The notes under the pieces were generated by a model. It was not told where the DNA came from and did not search any database. It saw nothing but the letters and a program-made list of their open reading frames with translations. 64,000 bases of DNA, taken from Phialophora verrucosa (Eukaryota; Ascomycota; Eurotiomycetes; Chaetothyriales; Herpotrichiellaceae). Location: NCBI GenBank assembly GCA_002099365.1, contig MSED01000007.1, forward strand, positions 62,001 through 126,000, in the 5' to 3' direction. Position 1 is the first letter of the stretch; every line of letters starts with the position of its first letter. This document shows positions 21,983 to 33,184 of the stretch, in pieces. The translations under genes and the position numbers were made by a program.

Positions 21983-24900
21983 TCAAGCAAACACGTCAGC
22001 CCAGTACCGAACACCTTTCAAGCCGTTAACCCATGCTTCGGCCGACTCCTGCGAGACCCCCTTGGCGTCCATGAAGATCTTGGCCATGACTTTGTTGACT
22101 TCGGTTCCCACGGCGCCAGCGCCACACATGTAGATCCGTGCATTCCGCACGAAGAGCTCCTTTGCTTCGCCTCTGTCGTGCCATATCCTGTCCTGAACAT
22201 GGCGACAACCAAAGCTCTGCTCGGGTGCTCGTGAATAGGCGTGGCGCACTTTCACCGCGCCCTGCGCTTCCCACTCGGCAAATTCGCTCTTGTAGAGCTC
22301 GTCCCCGTCGGGCATCCCGCAGCCGTAAAATAGCAGTGCAGAGCCCAGTTCTTTCCCAGACTTGATCTTGAGTGCGCGCTCTTGGACAAACGCTCTGAAG
22401 GGCGCCAGGCCCGTACCGGCGCAAACCATCAGCACCGGGCTAGTGTCATCGAGAGGGAGGTGGAACCCTGCATGACTCGGGCGCACCGCAACGTGGATCC
22501 AGTCGCCCGGTGCACGCGATCGGAGGTAATTGCTGCAGACGCCCAAGAAACGGCCCTTGTCCGGGTCTCCACCCCTTGTTGGAGCATCGAGAACCGAGTA
22601 GGTGATTGTACACTTGGATGGATCTTCCAGAGGGGAGGACGAAATACTGTACTGGCGGATTCGCATCAATGGGAGCGCCTCCAGAAATTGTCCGAGCGAG
22701 AATTGGGCGCTAGGATATCTCTCCAGGATGTCGAGAAGGGACCTGTTCTTGTCCAGGATCTCCTGCTTGAAGGCGTCGCTCGCGAGCCTTTCCAAGCTTT
22801 CCCTCGCGGCAGGTTCTGCGATTGTTGCGGCCACCTGCTTCAATTGCTTCGATGTCGCTGGCTGTGACAGTTCGACGAGAGCCGACAGGACTTCAAAAAG
22901 CGGCAGAGGTCTCCCCGAAGGGAGCGCGGTGTGAGTTTCGGGGTTGATGGTGATCATGGCGTCCCAAGGAAGGCCGAATCTTGCAAGGCACCTCCGCACA
23001 TTTCTTGTCGGATTGAAGGGGAGGACTGCCAGGTAGTCTCCAGCCCTGTACGACATTCCTGAAGGCAACTGAATCTCGAGGTGTCGCTTCTCGGGCCCGT
23101 TTGGCGCGGTCAAGGGTCTTGTCGCGAGCACCAGACCTTGTTTGAGATCCTGCCGAAGGAAAGACGCTCTGCTGTCAGCAGAGATCTGAATATCGAGTCC
23201 CGAGGATCGTGGGTCTTCCACACCCTTTGCTGCGACCTGGAAAGCTTTGGCGACAGCAGGCCACAACTGCTCATCTTTCCATGTATCATAAGTGTCGAAC
23301 AACGCAGCATCGTTTGCGTCTCCAGCTCCTCTGGCCGTCAAACGCTCAGCGCCCCGTTCGGAAAGGGTGGAATCCACAAGCTTAGGGATCCTGTGGTAGG
23401 TGTGTTGCCAGTCACCTGCAAAACGTCAGCACACCGCCATCACCGAGCTTCTTCTGCTTCTTCATTTAGCGCACTTACGATTTCCACATCCAAATACGGC
23501 ATATTTGACTCCGCTGGCTTCTGTGCCATGTAACCCTTCCAACCAAGAGACAAAGTGTACCGCATTGTCCGGTGGCTCTCCTTCGTAGCTTGAGGTAATG
23601 ATCACCACAGGGCCTTTCTTGGGTAACGCATCCACCGCTTTATTCAAGATCTCAACTTTGGCCTGGAAGCCGTGGGAAGCGGCAGAGGACGCCAAAGAGT
23701 TCGCCATGGCCTCACAGGTCCCAGTGTTCGACCCGTAAAATATTGAGAGTATTGGTAAATTCGAGCCTGTTTGATCCGAATTTCCGCTTGCCGGCGCTGG
23801 CGGTGGCTGAGGCTTACACGTATCTCTGGGGATCGACCGTCCAAGCAATCTGGTTTCAATGTCGGGTCGCCGAGCTTTCGCACGCATGAAAAACCCTTTG
23901 GGCTTGACAGTCAATGTAGATTGAAGCACGAGCTGATAAGTGGGATCCGACATGCTGAAGTCGAAGTTCTGAAGCAACATGGCCAGAGCCAAGAGGGCCT
24001 CCTGCCACGCAAATGGTCGGCCAATGCATGCGCGCGAGCCATTCCCAAATGGCTGTTTTCAATATGAGTTAGTCCGTCGTCATGAGGTTCCAGGGGCACA
24101 AGGCATCATCACGTACTTTCCACGCGTTGGGAGGGAGTTTGTTGAACGCCTCGTTCAGCATTCTCTCTGGGCAGAACTGCTCGGCGTCTTCACCATACAC
24201 TGCAGGATCCTTGTGGATAGCCATCAAGAAACAGACAAGCGCCGTATCCTTTGTGACATGGTACTTTCCCCCGATCACTTCATCCTGTTTTGACCGGACC
24301 GTGAATGCTGGTGCAGGCGGGTGAAGCCTTAACGTTTCTCTCAAGACGGCGTTGAGGTATTCCAGTTTGGAGAGGTGTTGTACCGTAACTGCATCGTCCC
24401 CAATCACTGTATCGACCTCCTTTTGGGCTTGTTGGTAAGCTTCCGGGTTCTTCAGAAGCTCGTAGAACACAAAGGAAAGAAGCCCCGAGGTGGTCTCATG
24501 GCCTGCCAAGTTAACTGAGCATATCCGTCCCAGTCGCGGAGAATGGAGGTTTTACCTGCAATGAGAAACGTGATCATGTTGTAAGCGATACTCTCGTTGC
24601 TCAGATTCTCGCCTGTCTGAGGATCTTTGTTGTACAGGATGGCGTTCAGGAGATCTTTCTTGTCAGAGGGATTCTCGCGACGATGTTTGACGAGATCGGT
24701 CGCGATTTTGAGCATCAGGTCCACGTTGTCCTGAAATTTCTTGTCCGCGGCTTGGAAGAAGTAGCTAGGGAGTGGTGGTCGTCGTGCACGCTCGCCGGCA
24801 CCAATCAACACCCCGACCATTGCATTGACAAACGGATGCATCTCTTCGGTGTAAAAGGAGTTGAATCTAGTCCCCATCGCACACCTTTTCTTGTTCAATT

Positions 24901-25541
24901 GTATATCCGAGTACAAAGGAACTCACTTACAAAGCAATGGAGTCCAGGGTCAACCGTGTAAAGTCATCCGTGACCTTGATATCATGCTCTGGGCCATAGC
25001 GGGACCATTTCAGCACCAGCTGGGTGGCAATGTCGTACATCTCTGGAGACCAAGAGTCAGTGCACCACGACACTTGGTTCGGGAAGCATGGAGGTACCCA
25101 CCATCATACATGTCACGAATGGATATAGGCCCAAACGCCGGCATTAATGCTCGATGCGCCACGCCCCAATTGTGCTCTCCCGGAAAGGCAGTGAATAGGC
25201 CGTCATGGACAGCGCTCCGGATGTGTAAAAGAGCGCCGGTGACGGCTTTCTCAAATCGTTTTTCGTCCATCAGCTCGTTGAAAAGCTCCCGCCGGCAGAT
25301 AAAGACTCTCTCGTGCCCGCCCAGGGTAAGCTTGAATATCTCTCCTAGATTGTCATTGTGAGTCTAGTTCCAGAGACATGTCTTCACCCCGCTGGAGGCC
25401 GTCCCCCCAGAAAACATTGCAACTGTACTAACCATATCTATTAGCCAGGTTAGAAAGGCTCATCATAGGAAATTCCGCGTCAATATCGAGAGCGTTTCCA
25501 ATAATGGGATATCCCCTAGGAGACGGGATAGGTTCCGCCAT
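21983..25541 (-). CDS. Self-sufficient cytochrome P450:NADPH-P450 reductase fusion (CYP505/P450foxy family)
   Basis: Hydroxylates fatty acids or related lipophilic substrates at subterminal carbons without a separate reductase. Seven exons on the minus strand: 25541-25433, 25344-25102, 25042-24931, 24884-24556, 24502-24117, 24052-23479 and 23415-21983. They give 1061 aa, the normal family length. P450 part: I-helix AGHETTSG, K-helix ETLRLHP, haem ligand loop PFGNGSRACIGRPF (built across an intron). Reductase part: FMN flavodoxin domain (FYGSNTGTCEAMA, SSYEGEPPDNA), FAD motif RQYSISSSP and NADPH motif CAGTGLAPFRAF. No N-terminal membrane anchor, so soluble as expected for CYP505. Start MAEPIPSPRGYPIIGN is typical. 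It faces away from the M20 amidohydrolase, sharing an 826-bp promoter region. Physiological substrate is unknown. Confidence 0.95.
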
Positions 25542-26367
25542 ATTGGTCAGTCAGACGTGCACCGGTATGGCCTTGATAACCCAGATTTGCACGAAGAGGG
25601 TCTCGTGCATGAAGCCCCATAAGTGGGCATGTTGATAGATTTATACATTAGCCTGTGCGTTTTCTGGGACTGTTCGGGCCGAGGAAACACCAAGAGTCGC
25701 TCGTATCTCCCACGACTCTGAGTGGTATGATATCTACCTCCGGGCAGTAGCCGGGAGAGTTTGGGAGAAGGGCAGAAGCAATATTGTGGGTGGGTGGCGG
25801 ACCTCGCTTGGGTCGAGGGGAGTACGTAGTGCAACTGATAGCTGGGTGCTCACATTGGTACTAGCAAAGCACAGATGGGCTATTGCATGGCCGCTGGAGA
25901 ACTTAATTCGACAACACAAGAAACATCAAGAAGCTGAGGTCATTGGGTTCAGATGTCTTCAGGATTAGCGGTGACCCGCCTAGATCTCAGCTGCATTGGG
26001 CCGCTCCCCCGTGCTGCAAGGGGTGGCTCGCCAATGCTGCAAGGGGTGGCTCGCTTGTCAACGAACCCGATTTGCCTGTCGCTTTCTACTCCGTGGAAAG
26101 TTCCACCCGCCCACATCCAATAGGGCCTGAGGGATTACCGTCATCTCGACCTCTAGCTTGCATGTTCTCATTCCCCTTGCTCAAAGTTTCTCGCTGTGGC
26201 TTTTGAGTTATTGTTCAGCTCGACAGCTGAAGGTAAGCAGGTTGCCCAGCCGGGTCGGTTTCAGTTGCCAGAATCTCTCAAAAAGTTGACAATCGATGCT
26301 TAAAGATTGTTCCTGTTCACATTCGTAGCATCTGGAAATCTATCTGTCAACCCAATCGAGCAGCGAC
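25542..26367. promoter_or_regulatory. Bidirectional promoter region, CYP505 and amidohydrolase
   Basis: The two start codons are 826 bases apart and face away from each other, so this interval must hold both promoters. It contains a perfect 20-bp direct repeat (listed separately). No coding frame supported. Confidence 0.5.
26012..26054. repeat. Perfect 20-bp direct repeat, period 23
   Basis: TGCTGCAAGGGGTGGCTCGC occurs at 26012-26031 and again at 26035-26054, in the shared promoter of the CYP505 and amidohydrolase genes. It contains the AGGGG element typical of fungal stress-response zinc-finger sites; binding is only suggested. Confidence 0.85.
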
Positions 26368-27707
26368 ATGTCTTCCAGTAAAGCCGCGGTCATCCAAGAG
26401 TGTCGACCCGGTTTGACTGCCTACGAAGCTGTTTACAAGAAGATTCATGCAAACCCCGAGCTGTCTCACTGCGAATCCGAAACAGCCTCATTAATTATTC
26501 AGCATCTCCGGGGCCTGAGCGCCGATTTTGACATTCGGGCTGGGATCGGAGGCCACGGGTTGATTGCGATCCTGCAAAATGGAACCGGGAAAACGGTCCT
26601 GCTCCGAGCAGATATCGATGCATTACCGGTCGCAGAGCGAACGGGCCTCGAATACGCCAGTCTGCGAAGGCAAATCGGCCGCGATGGAAAAGAAACGCCA
26701 GTGATGCACGGTAGGGAGCATTTCAGTTCGGTCCAGACAGAGCAGGAGATGACTGATGACTCTTTCCAGCCTGCGGACATGACTTTCACGCGGTCTGCTT
26801 ACTGATCGCAGCCGAGACTCTCCTGAGGGCACGCCAATTTTGGACTGGGACACTCGTGTTTCTCTTCCAACCAGCTGAAGAGGCTGGGGATGGCGCCCTA
26901 GGAATGGTCAACGATGGCTTATATGACAGTTCGAGGCATAACTGTCCGATTCCTGACATTGTTCTGGGACAGCACGTGGCCCCGATTCGGGCTGGGGTGG
27001 TTGCGTCCAAAAATGGCCCCATTATGAGCTCCTCTGACAGCCTCAAAGTCACCATCTTTGGCCGAGGCGGACATGGAAGCATGCCTCATCGTTGTATTGA
27101 TCCCGTTGTGATAGCCAGTCATATCGTCGTCCGTCTCCAAACCATTGTCAGTCGGGTTGTACCTCCTGACGAAGTTGCCGTCATCACGGTTGGGTCCATC
27201 CATGCTGGCGAAGCGGAGAATGTGATCAGCGATCGCGCGTTCTTTACTGTCAACATTCGAACACTCGATGAAGAAGTACGACACACTGTTCTCGACCATG
27301 TTCGGAGAACAATAAAGTCAGAATGCGAAGCAGGGTTTTGTGAGAAGGGCCCCCAGATCGAACATCATATGAGCCTTCCAGTCACCGTAAACTCGGAGAA
27401 TACTGAAAAGAAAGTCAGAGAAACCTTTGCGCAGATTTTCGGGCATGAGTTTGTGGTCGCACCAAAAAGCAGCCTAGCAAGCGAAGACTTCAGTATCCTC
27501 GCTGGGTCGATTGGAAAACCCTACTGTTTCTGGCTATTCGGCGGTATAGATCAACAGCTGTGGGATTCACTGGCCGCACAAGGAAAGCTCGACACTGTGC
27601 CGATCAACCACAGCCCAGACTTTGCGCCGGCAATTCATCCGACCCTTAAAACTGGAGGGGATGCTTTGGTTGCGGCAGCGCTCACTTTCTTGGAATCTTC
27701 CCTATAG
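26368..27707 (+). CDS. M20 family metal-dependent amidohydrolase (N-acyl amino acid hydrolase type)
   Basis: Predicted cytosolic dinuclear metal enzyme that cleaves an amide bond of an N-acylated amino acid or similar conjugate (hippuricase, IAA-amino-acid hydrolase group). Exons 26368-26710 and 26770-27707 give 426 aa. Splicing creates the metal site MHACGHDFH. Other family marks are RADIDALPV (metal-binding Asp), FLFQPAEEAGDGA (catalytic Glu), LGQHVAP, GRGGHGSMPH (dimerisation domain His) and SSLASEDFS near the C-terminus. Without removal of the 59-nt intron the frame stops at 26805. No signal peptide. The divergent arrangement with a P450 suggests joint use on an acylated or amide substrate, for example a plant conjugate; this is inference. 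Confidence 0.92.
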
Positions 27708-28266
27708 CCATCCGCCCTCGAGCGAGAGCTGCCGAGTGCCCTTTGGCTGGAGGGAGAGGAGCGAAGAGAAATTAGGGGCGATTTGCCTGAACCCATGGCG
27801 TTTCTACTCGTACTCGATCCCACAACGGACTCCTAGGCTGTTGTATCTCGGCGTCTTAGTCTCTTGGAACTCTCGCCGTATTGGCACTAGTTAGCACACA
27901 TGTGCATGTCATCAGACTGGATCGATTCGCACGTCGACTGTGGCGCTGGCACTACTAGGAAGCACTAGCTAGATCTTATTTTTGCGGTTGATGACACCCG
28001 GGCCATTGCCCAGCTTCGACTCGCTTGAAACCCTGCCATTTAATTACGATAATTATGCTCCCACCGGCTTGGTCGAGGCCTAAGAGCCACAGCTTGCACT
28101 TTCAGCCAGAGCTCGGTTAGCGGCAGGACGTCCAACACACACAAGAAGGAGTGTGTAACAGAAGCTTTGAGCTAAAAGTCGATACAAGCTGAACCGCGGT
28201 GTTCCATGGAATGTGGATAAACACACAGTCCTCCCACCACGGGGGACGTCGGAAGAGGAACTGCGC
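27708..28266. other. Intergenic, promoter of efflux carrier
   Basis: About 560 bases between two + strand genes; no feature recognised beyond probable UTR and promoter. Confidence 0.45.
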
Positions 28267-30386
28267 ATGGCAAATTCAGTCTCCTCAGACACTCCGATGG
28301 CAGTGATAGCTCCTGTGAGCAATCTAGCTGGGCACAATGCTCTGGTCTATACGACAACCCACTCAGAACATGGAGACGCCAATCTAAACGGCCCGGGGAT
28401 AGATGATGACCACTCTTCGAAAGCGCATCGTCTCCGCGGGTCAAGGGTGCGGACACATCGCTCTACTTCCTCCGTCTCGTCCGCCTCGAGTGGTTCTACG
28501 ATTCCTCGGCTAGAGGCCGTGGTAGCGCGGGTCAGGAGTCGAGCTCCAATCGTGCCGAGCAATTTCACACATGAGCTCGAACATCAGAAAACGACAGTGG
28601 AAGATCTGGTCGACTTTGACGGCGCCGACGACCCTTATTGGCCCGTCAATTGGTCTATGAAGAAAAAGATCATTACCACGGCGCTGTATAGCTCCACGAC
28701 TCTGACGGCCTCCTGGGCCAGCAGTGCATTCAGCCCGGGCACTCAGCAGGTGGCGCAACACTTCGGCGTCAGCAATCAAGTCGCCACGTTGGGCACGAGT
28801 CTGTTCCTTTTCGGGTTCGGCCTCGGTCCTCTCTTGTGGGCACCGTTGTCTGAGGTATTCGGTCGAAAGGTAAATGGCCAACATGTATCCTTGATGCTTT
28901 GTGCGGCACATGAGTGGGAGAGGCCGGAAGATACTTAGAATCCTTTGATGGTGACTGAAGCTGACAGTTTGCGGAACAGACCTCCGTCCTTCCACCAATG
29001 CTCGTCGCTATCTGTTTCGAATTTTCAGCTGGCTCTGCAAGTGACTTCCAGACGCTGATGATATCCAGATTTTTCGCTGGGTGAGTCAAACCCACACGAA
29101 CATTGTAACACCGTACGCATGGCGTTTGTTGGGCCTCTTTCGACTTACACCCCTACTCTGTAGGTTTTTCGCGTCCGCGCCAGTAACGAACACGGGTGGG
29201 GTCTTGAGCGATTTGTTCCCGGCTTCGCAACGAGGTATTGCCATGGCCGCTTATGCCATGGCCGTGGTGCTGGGGCCAGGCCTGGGACCTATCGTCGGAG
29301 CAGCGCTTGTTGTCCAGCCTCAACTCGGCTGGCGGTGGACAGAGTACTTCTCGGGCATCCTCCAGATCACTGTGTTGATCTTGGATGTCATATTCCTCGA
29401 CGAATCATACCCGCCTCGCCTCCTGGTATACAAGGCACGACGGCTGCGGCATCAGAGCGGCAACTGGGCACTACACGCAAAGTTCGAAGAATGGGATGTT
29501 TCAATCGGCGAATTGGCTCGCAAGGTTGGTGCTACGAAAGTTATTCGAAAGATGACTCGACTTGGGCCGTGGGCGATGTTGACCGCATCTGATCTAGTTC
29601 TTAGTCCGGCCGATACAGCTATTGACAACGCCGATTTGTTTTCTGATGGCGCTCTACGCGAGCTTTTGCTACGGCATCCTATATATGCAGCTTGGTTCGC
29701 TCCCTCAGACTCTATAGTTCTCTTCTCTTTCACTGACGTTCTGTACACAGGAGCGATCCCTCTCATCTTCGAGCAACACCGCGGCTGGAGAGCTGTCCCG
29801 GCATCGGTCCCATTCTCGTCGTTGCTATTGGGATCCTTTCTCGGAGCCGTCGTTAACATTTACAACCAAATGGTCTACAACAAGAAAGCGGCAGGGAAGG
29901 TAGCGCCAGAACTGCGCCTCCCACCGATGATGCTCGGATCGGTATTTTTCAGTGCGGGCTTGTTTGTCACAGGTTGGACCGCGGATCCGTCATATCCTTG
30001 GATCGCGCCCGTGATCGGGATTGCCATGACCGGATTCGGCTTTTTCACCGTCTTCCAAGCGGCGCTCAACTACCTGGTCGACACGTTTAGTGGCTACGCG
30101 GCGAGCGCGGTGGCCGCCAACACGTTCCTGCGGTCGTGCTTTGCCGGAGCGTAAGCATTTTCCCCTGCCATTTTCCTTTTTCCTGTAGGTGTGTTGTAGA
30201 GACGCAAATTAACTGACAACTTCGTCCCATAGATTCCCCCTCGCGATCGCTCCGCTCTACAATAATGTGGGCATCCCGTGGGGCACGAGTATCTTTGGAT
30301 TCTTCTCCATCCTAATGGTGCCAGTGCCGTGGATCTTTTACATTTTCGGCGAGCGGATCCGAAAGAAGGGTAAATGGAGTCGGTAG
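28267..30386 (+). CDS. MFS drug:H+ antiporter (DHA1, Flu1/polyamine-type)
   Basis: Plasma-membrane exporter of toxic organic compounds. Six exons fit: 28267-28869, 28968-29080, 29164-29524, 29598-29694, 29751-30150 and 30233-30386, total 575 aa. Landmarks are YWPVNWSMKKK before TM1, LSEVFGRK of loop 2-3, SDLFPASQRGIAMA, LGPIVGAAL, and after splicing ELARKFLVRPIQLL, TPICFLMALYASF and IFEQHRGW. The introns 29525-29597 (73 nt) and 29695-29750 (56 nt) total 129 nt, so the surrounding frame stays open even unspliced. The alternative translation destroys the conserved TPICF helix, which argues for these introns. Both use unusual GTT donors (GTTGGT, GTTCGC). The start is the first in-frame ATG; the long N-terminal tail is Ser-rich and cytosolic. 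Confidence 0.88.
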
Positions 30387-30812
30387 ATACATATGCGAGT
30401 TAGAGACAAAGAAGAAATCCGGAGACTTTTTCCCATATTATACTCCCTTTCGCTCTCCTCGTGGGGATACGGAACTGCAAGGCGAAGAGGATCATGGCGA
30501 AGCTAGACAAGACTAGGATAACCCAATTTAGAGAAAGGGAACTTTTGACCACGACGTCAACTGGAATCGGTGGCCAAGTTATAGGTACTCTAAGCTTGGC
30601 CGGGGCGATAACTATAGGCGGGTGCCGCGAACCGGGCCCTGACCCAGATGTGGGCGCGACTGATCCCTCGCTCAGGCCCCGCCCTGGTTCAGTAGAGAGT
30701 TGCGCCGATTGAGAGCCTCTTTGAACCCTATCCTAATTCGGGGGTCTCACGGTCGCCGGAGACCATCCCTCAATGGTCATCTTTAGCATTGCAAACAGGC
30801 GCCTCTGAGATA
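30387..30812. other. Spacer up to the transposon
   Basis: About 425 bases from the carrier stop to the left transposon end, probably 3' UTR and unique DNA. No gene seen. Confidence 0.4.
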
Positions 30813-30843
30813 CGGGGAATCCCTGTCACGTGCACGCTACCAC
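30813..30843 (+). repeat. Left terminal inverted repeat
   Basis: 31 bases starting CGGGGAATCCCTGTCACG, exact reverse complement of 32909-32939. Preceded by TA. Confidence 0.95.
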
Positions 30844-30902
30844 TTCTTGCACACATTCGAATATTTCATGCATACTCTTCAAAATTATTTTAATTAACAA
30901 CC

Positions 30903-32792
30903 ATGGCACCAATCGAGGACGCAATTGCTGATCTGGCATCGCAAGAGGCCCCGAATATTGCAGCTACAGCTGAAAGGCACGGTATTAAACGTTCAACCCT
31001 CTCAAGACGCTGGAGAGGCTAAACCGCCAGTCGGCAGGCGTATACAGACTCGATCTCATTGCTCACTAAGCAACAACAAAAGAACCTCGTTACTTATATT
31101 AATAAGCTCACCGAGAGAGGTATTCCTTCGACTAATGTAATGGTCCGCAACTTTGCACAAGATATCTGTCAAAAACAGCCTGGTAAGAACTGGGTATACC
31201 GGTTTATTCAGGCCAACAAGAACACACTGGTATCTGGGTATTTAGCAGGGGCCGATTTGAACCGTAAAAAGGCAGATAATATACACCAGTATCGCCTTTA
31301 TTTTGAGCTGGTAAGCGCTTCATTATTATCGCTGTTAAGCACTTATAATATACAGATTACTGCTAAAATTACTCAATATAGCGTCCTCCCCGAAAATACC
31401 TATAATATGGATGAAAAAGGCTTCTTAATTAGTATTCTTCAAAAGGCCAAGAGGGTCTTTACTAAAAGCCTCTTCGACAGTGGTAAATTGCTCGGTGCTG
31501 GTCAAGATGGTAACCGCGAATAGATTACAGTCCTTGCAACTATCTATATGGATGGTAGCTCTCTACCCCCCTCTCTTATATACCAAGCCCTCATAGGTAA
31601 CCTTTAAGACAGCTGGCTGGATAATTTCAACACTAAGAAGAACGAGGCCTTCTTTACATCCTCTCCAACAGGCTGGATAAATAATGAAATCGGGTATACG
31701 TGGCTAATAACTATATTCGACCGATTCACTAAGCTAAAAGCACGAAATGGGCGTGACTATCGCCTTCTCTTCTTAGATGGGCATGCTAGCTATATTAATA
31801 TGAAGTTTTTAACCTGGTGTAAGTAGCATCGAGTCCTCATCGCCGTTTATCCTCCGTATTCGACTTATCGCCTTCAGCTACTCGATGTCAGCCTGTTTAG
31901 CCCTCTGGCGAACTATTACTCTTAAGAACTTAATATTTGGATTAACAAGATATAAGGCTTATGCTATATTAGCAAGAGAGAGTTTTTTGGACTATTTTAC
32001 CCTGCCTGGCATCGCGCAATAACCTCTACTAACATCCTTAGTGGCTGGAAGAGGACAGGATTACAGCCTCTCAACCTAGAAGAGGTATTACAGTAAATTC
32101 AGCACCGAACACGAGCCCCAAGCTATTTAACAGCCTCCTCTCTCTCCGCAGACGATATTCGGCAAGCACGAAGCCTCTTTAAACGATTAGTAGGGCCACA
32201 ACCGAATCCAGATGCCCAAAAGCTTCGAGACTTGATAGAAAAGCTATCCGTGCAAACAAACCTTCTACAGGCCGAGAACGAAGGCTTACGGTATGCTGTG
32301 TATACGGAAAAGAGGCGGAGACAACGCGGGAAGCCTTTATTTCATAATCTCAATGAAAATAATGAAGGTAAGGCAATATTCTTCAGTCCGACTAAGATCC
32401 AAACCGCACAACAGCAAATTCAAGAACAGACACACCAAAAGGACCAACAACAAGCTTAAAAGGCCGAAATGAAACGGCAACGACAGCTACAGAAGGAAGA
32501 GAACCAGCAGTTGGTGTTACAAAGGCGCCAACAGAGAGAACAGCTGCGCCTCGAACGACAGGCTCAAAAGGACGAGACAATACATAATAAACAGGCAAAC
32601 CAGCAGCTTCAAGAAGGCCTCAACCAGTAAGACAGCATACCAAAGACCCCCACCACAGCACCAGCACTCGAAGAAGAGGTTATTATCGATGCCGGCAGCG
32701 CCGCGGAGGAAGAGGGTGCCAAACAGCGTGCCGCGAGGCCGCGGAGGCACGTTGCGCCGCCGAGGCATTTACAGGGTTATGAATTATATTAA
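30903..32792 (+). pseudogene. Inactivated pogo/Fot1 transposase (DDE_1)
   Basis: One continuous frame of 629 codons plus stop, with no frameshift. It contains an N-terminal psq-type helix-turn-helix (IADLASQEA, ATAERHGIKRSTLSRRW), a CENP-B/Tc5-type HTH (IPSTNVMVRNFAQDI), and the DDE core: YNMDEKGF (first Asp), LLFLDGHASY (second Asp), LQLLDVSLFSPL (third Asp). The C-terminal tail is rich in Gln, Glu, Lys and Arg, with KRRRQRGKPL and IFFSPTKIQ typical of Fot1 relatives. Premature stops lie at 31020, 31521, 31605, 31824, 31923, 31953, 32094, 32457 and 32628. Seven are TAA and two TAG, each one C-to-T change away from CAA/CAG, i.e. CpA to TpA. This is the mark of repeat-induced point mutation. 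Cannot make functional transposase. Confidence 0.93.
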
Positions 32793-32908
32793 TAAGATGG
32801 TCATATATTCGTGCCGACAATTGCAAAATAACAGCTTGTTCAGATGCGCGGTTGCAAAATAATTAATAATTGCGCAACAGCCATGATGAACTGCAAGGCG
32901 TGCATTGC

Positions 32909-32939
32909 GTGGTAGCGTGCACGTGACAGGGATTCCCCG
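32909..32939 (-). repeat. Right terminal inverted repeat
   Basis: 31 bases, exact reverse complement of the left repeat, followed by the TA target duplication at 32940-32941. Confidence 0.95.
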
Positions 32940-33184
32940 TATATAAAGAGGGCTGAAGACCTCGGGCATGAATTGATTTCATGCTGATCACCAGTCAGTA
33001 TTGCCGCGCAAAGAAGTCAGACAGTTTGTATGGATCATACAGGCACACTAGACCAACGTCAGTGCAACTAGATTAAGGACAGGCCTAGATAGAGACTATC
33101 CGATTGGAATGCAAGGGGTTCGCGTGCTTACTTTCTACATGATTCAAATTGACTACCGGTGTTCTCTTCAGGCCCGGTAAATTA

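Larger units (their letters stand above)
30813..32939 (+). mobile_element. pogo/Fot1-type (Tc1-mariner superfamily) DNA transposon, RIP-like decay
   Basis: A 2127-bp element bounded by perfect 31-bp inverted repeats and flanked by TA on both sides (30811-30812 and 32940-32941), the target duplication of this superfamily. Inside is one transposase reading frame of the pogo class on the + strand, broken by nine in-frame stops. It sits 426 bp after the efflux carrier and 245 bp after the end of the convergent siderophore synthetase gene. The ends look intact, so it could in principle be mobilised by an active relative. Confidence 0.95.

Noticed and set aside
26368..26805. Amidohydrolase truncated after 145 codons
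   Set aside because: The apparent stop is caused by an unspliced 59-nt intron; removing it builds the MHACGHD metal motif.
31059..31523. Separate 154-codon gene inside the transposon
   Set aside because: It is one open stretch of a 629-codon transposase frame; the flanking stops are C-to-T mutations and not real borders.
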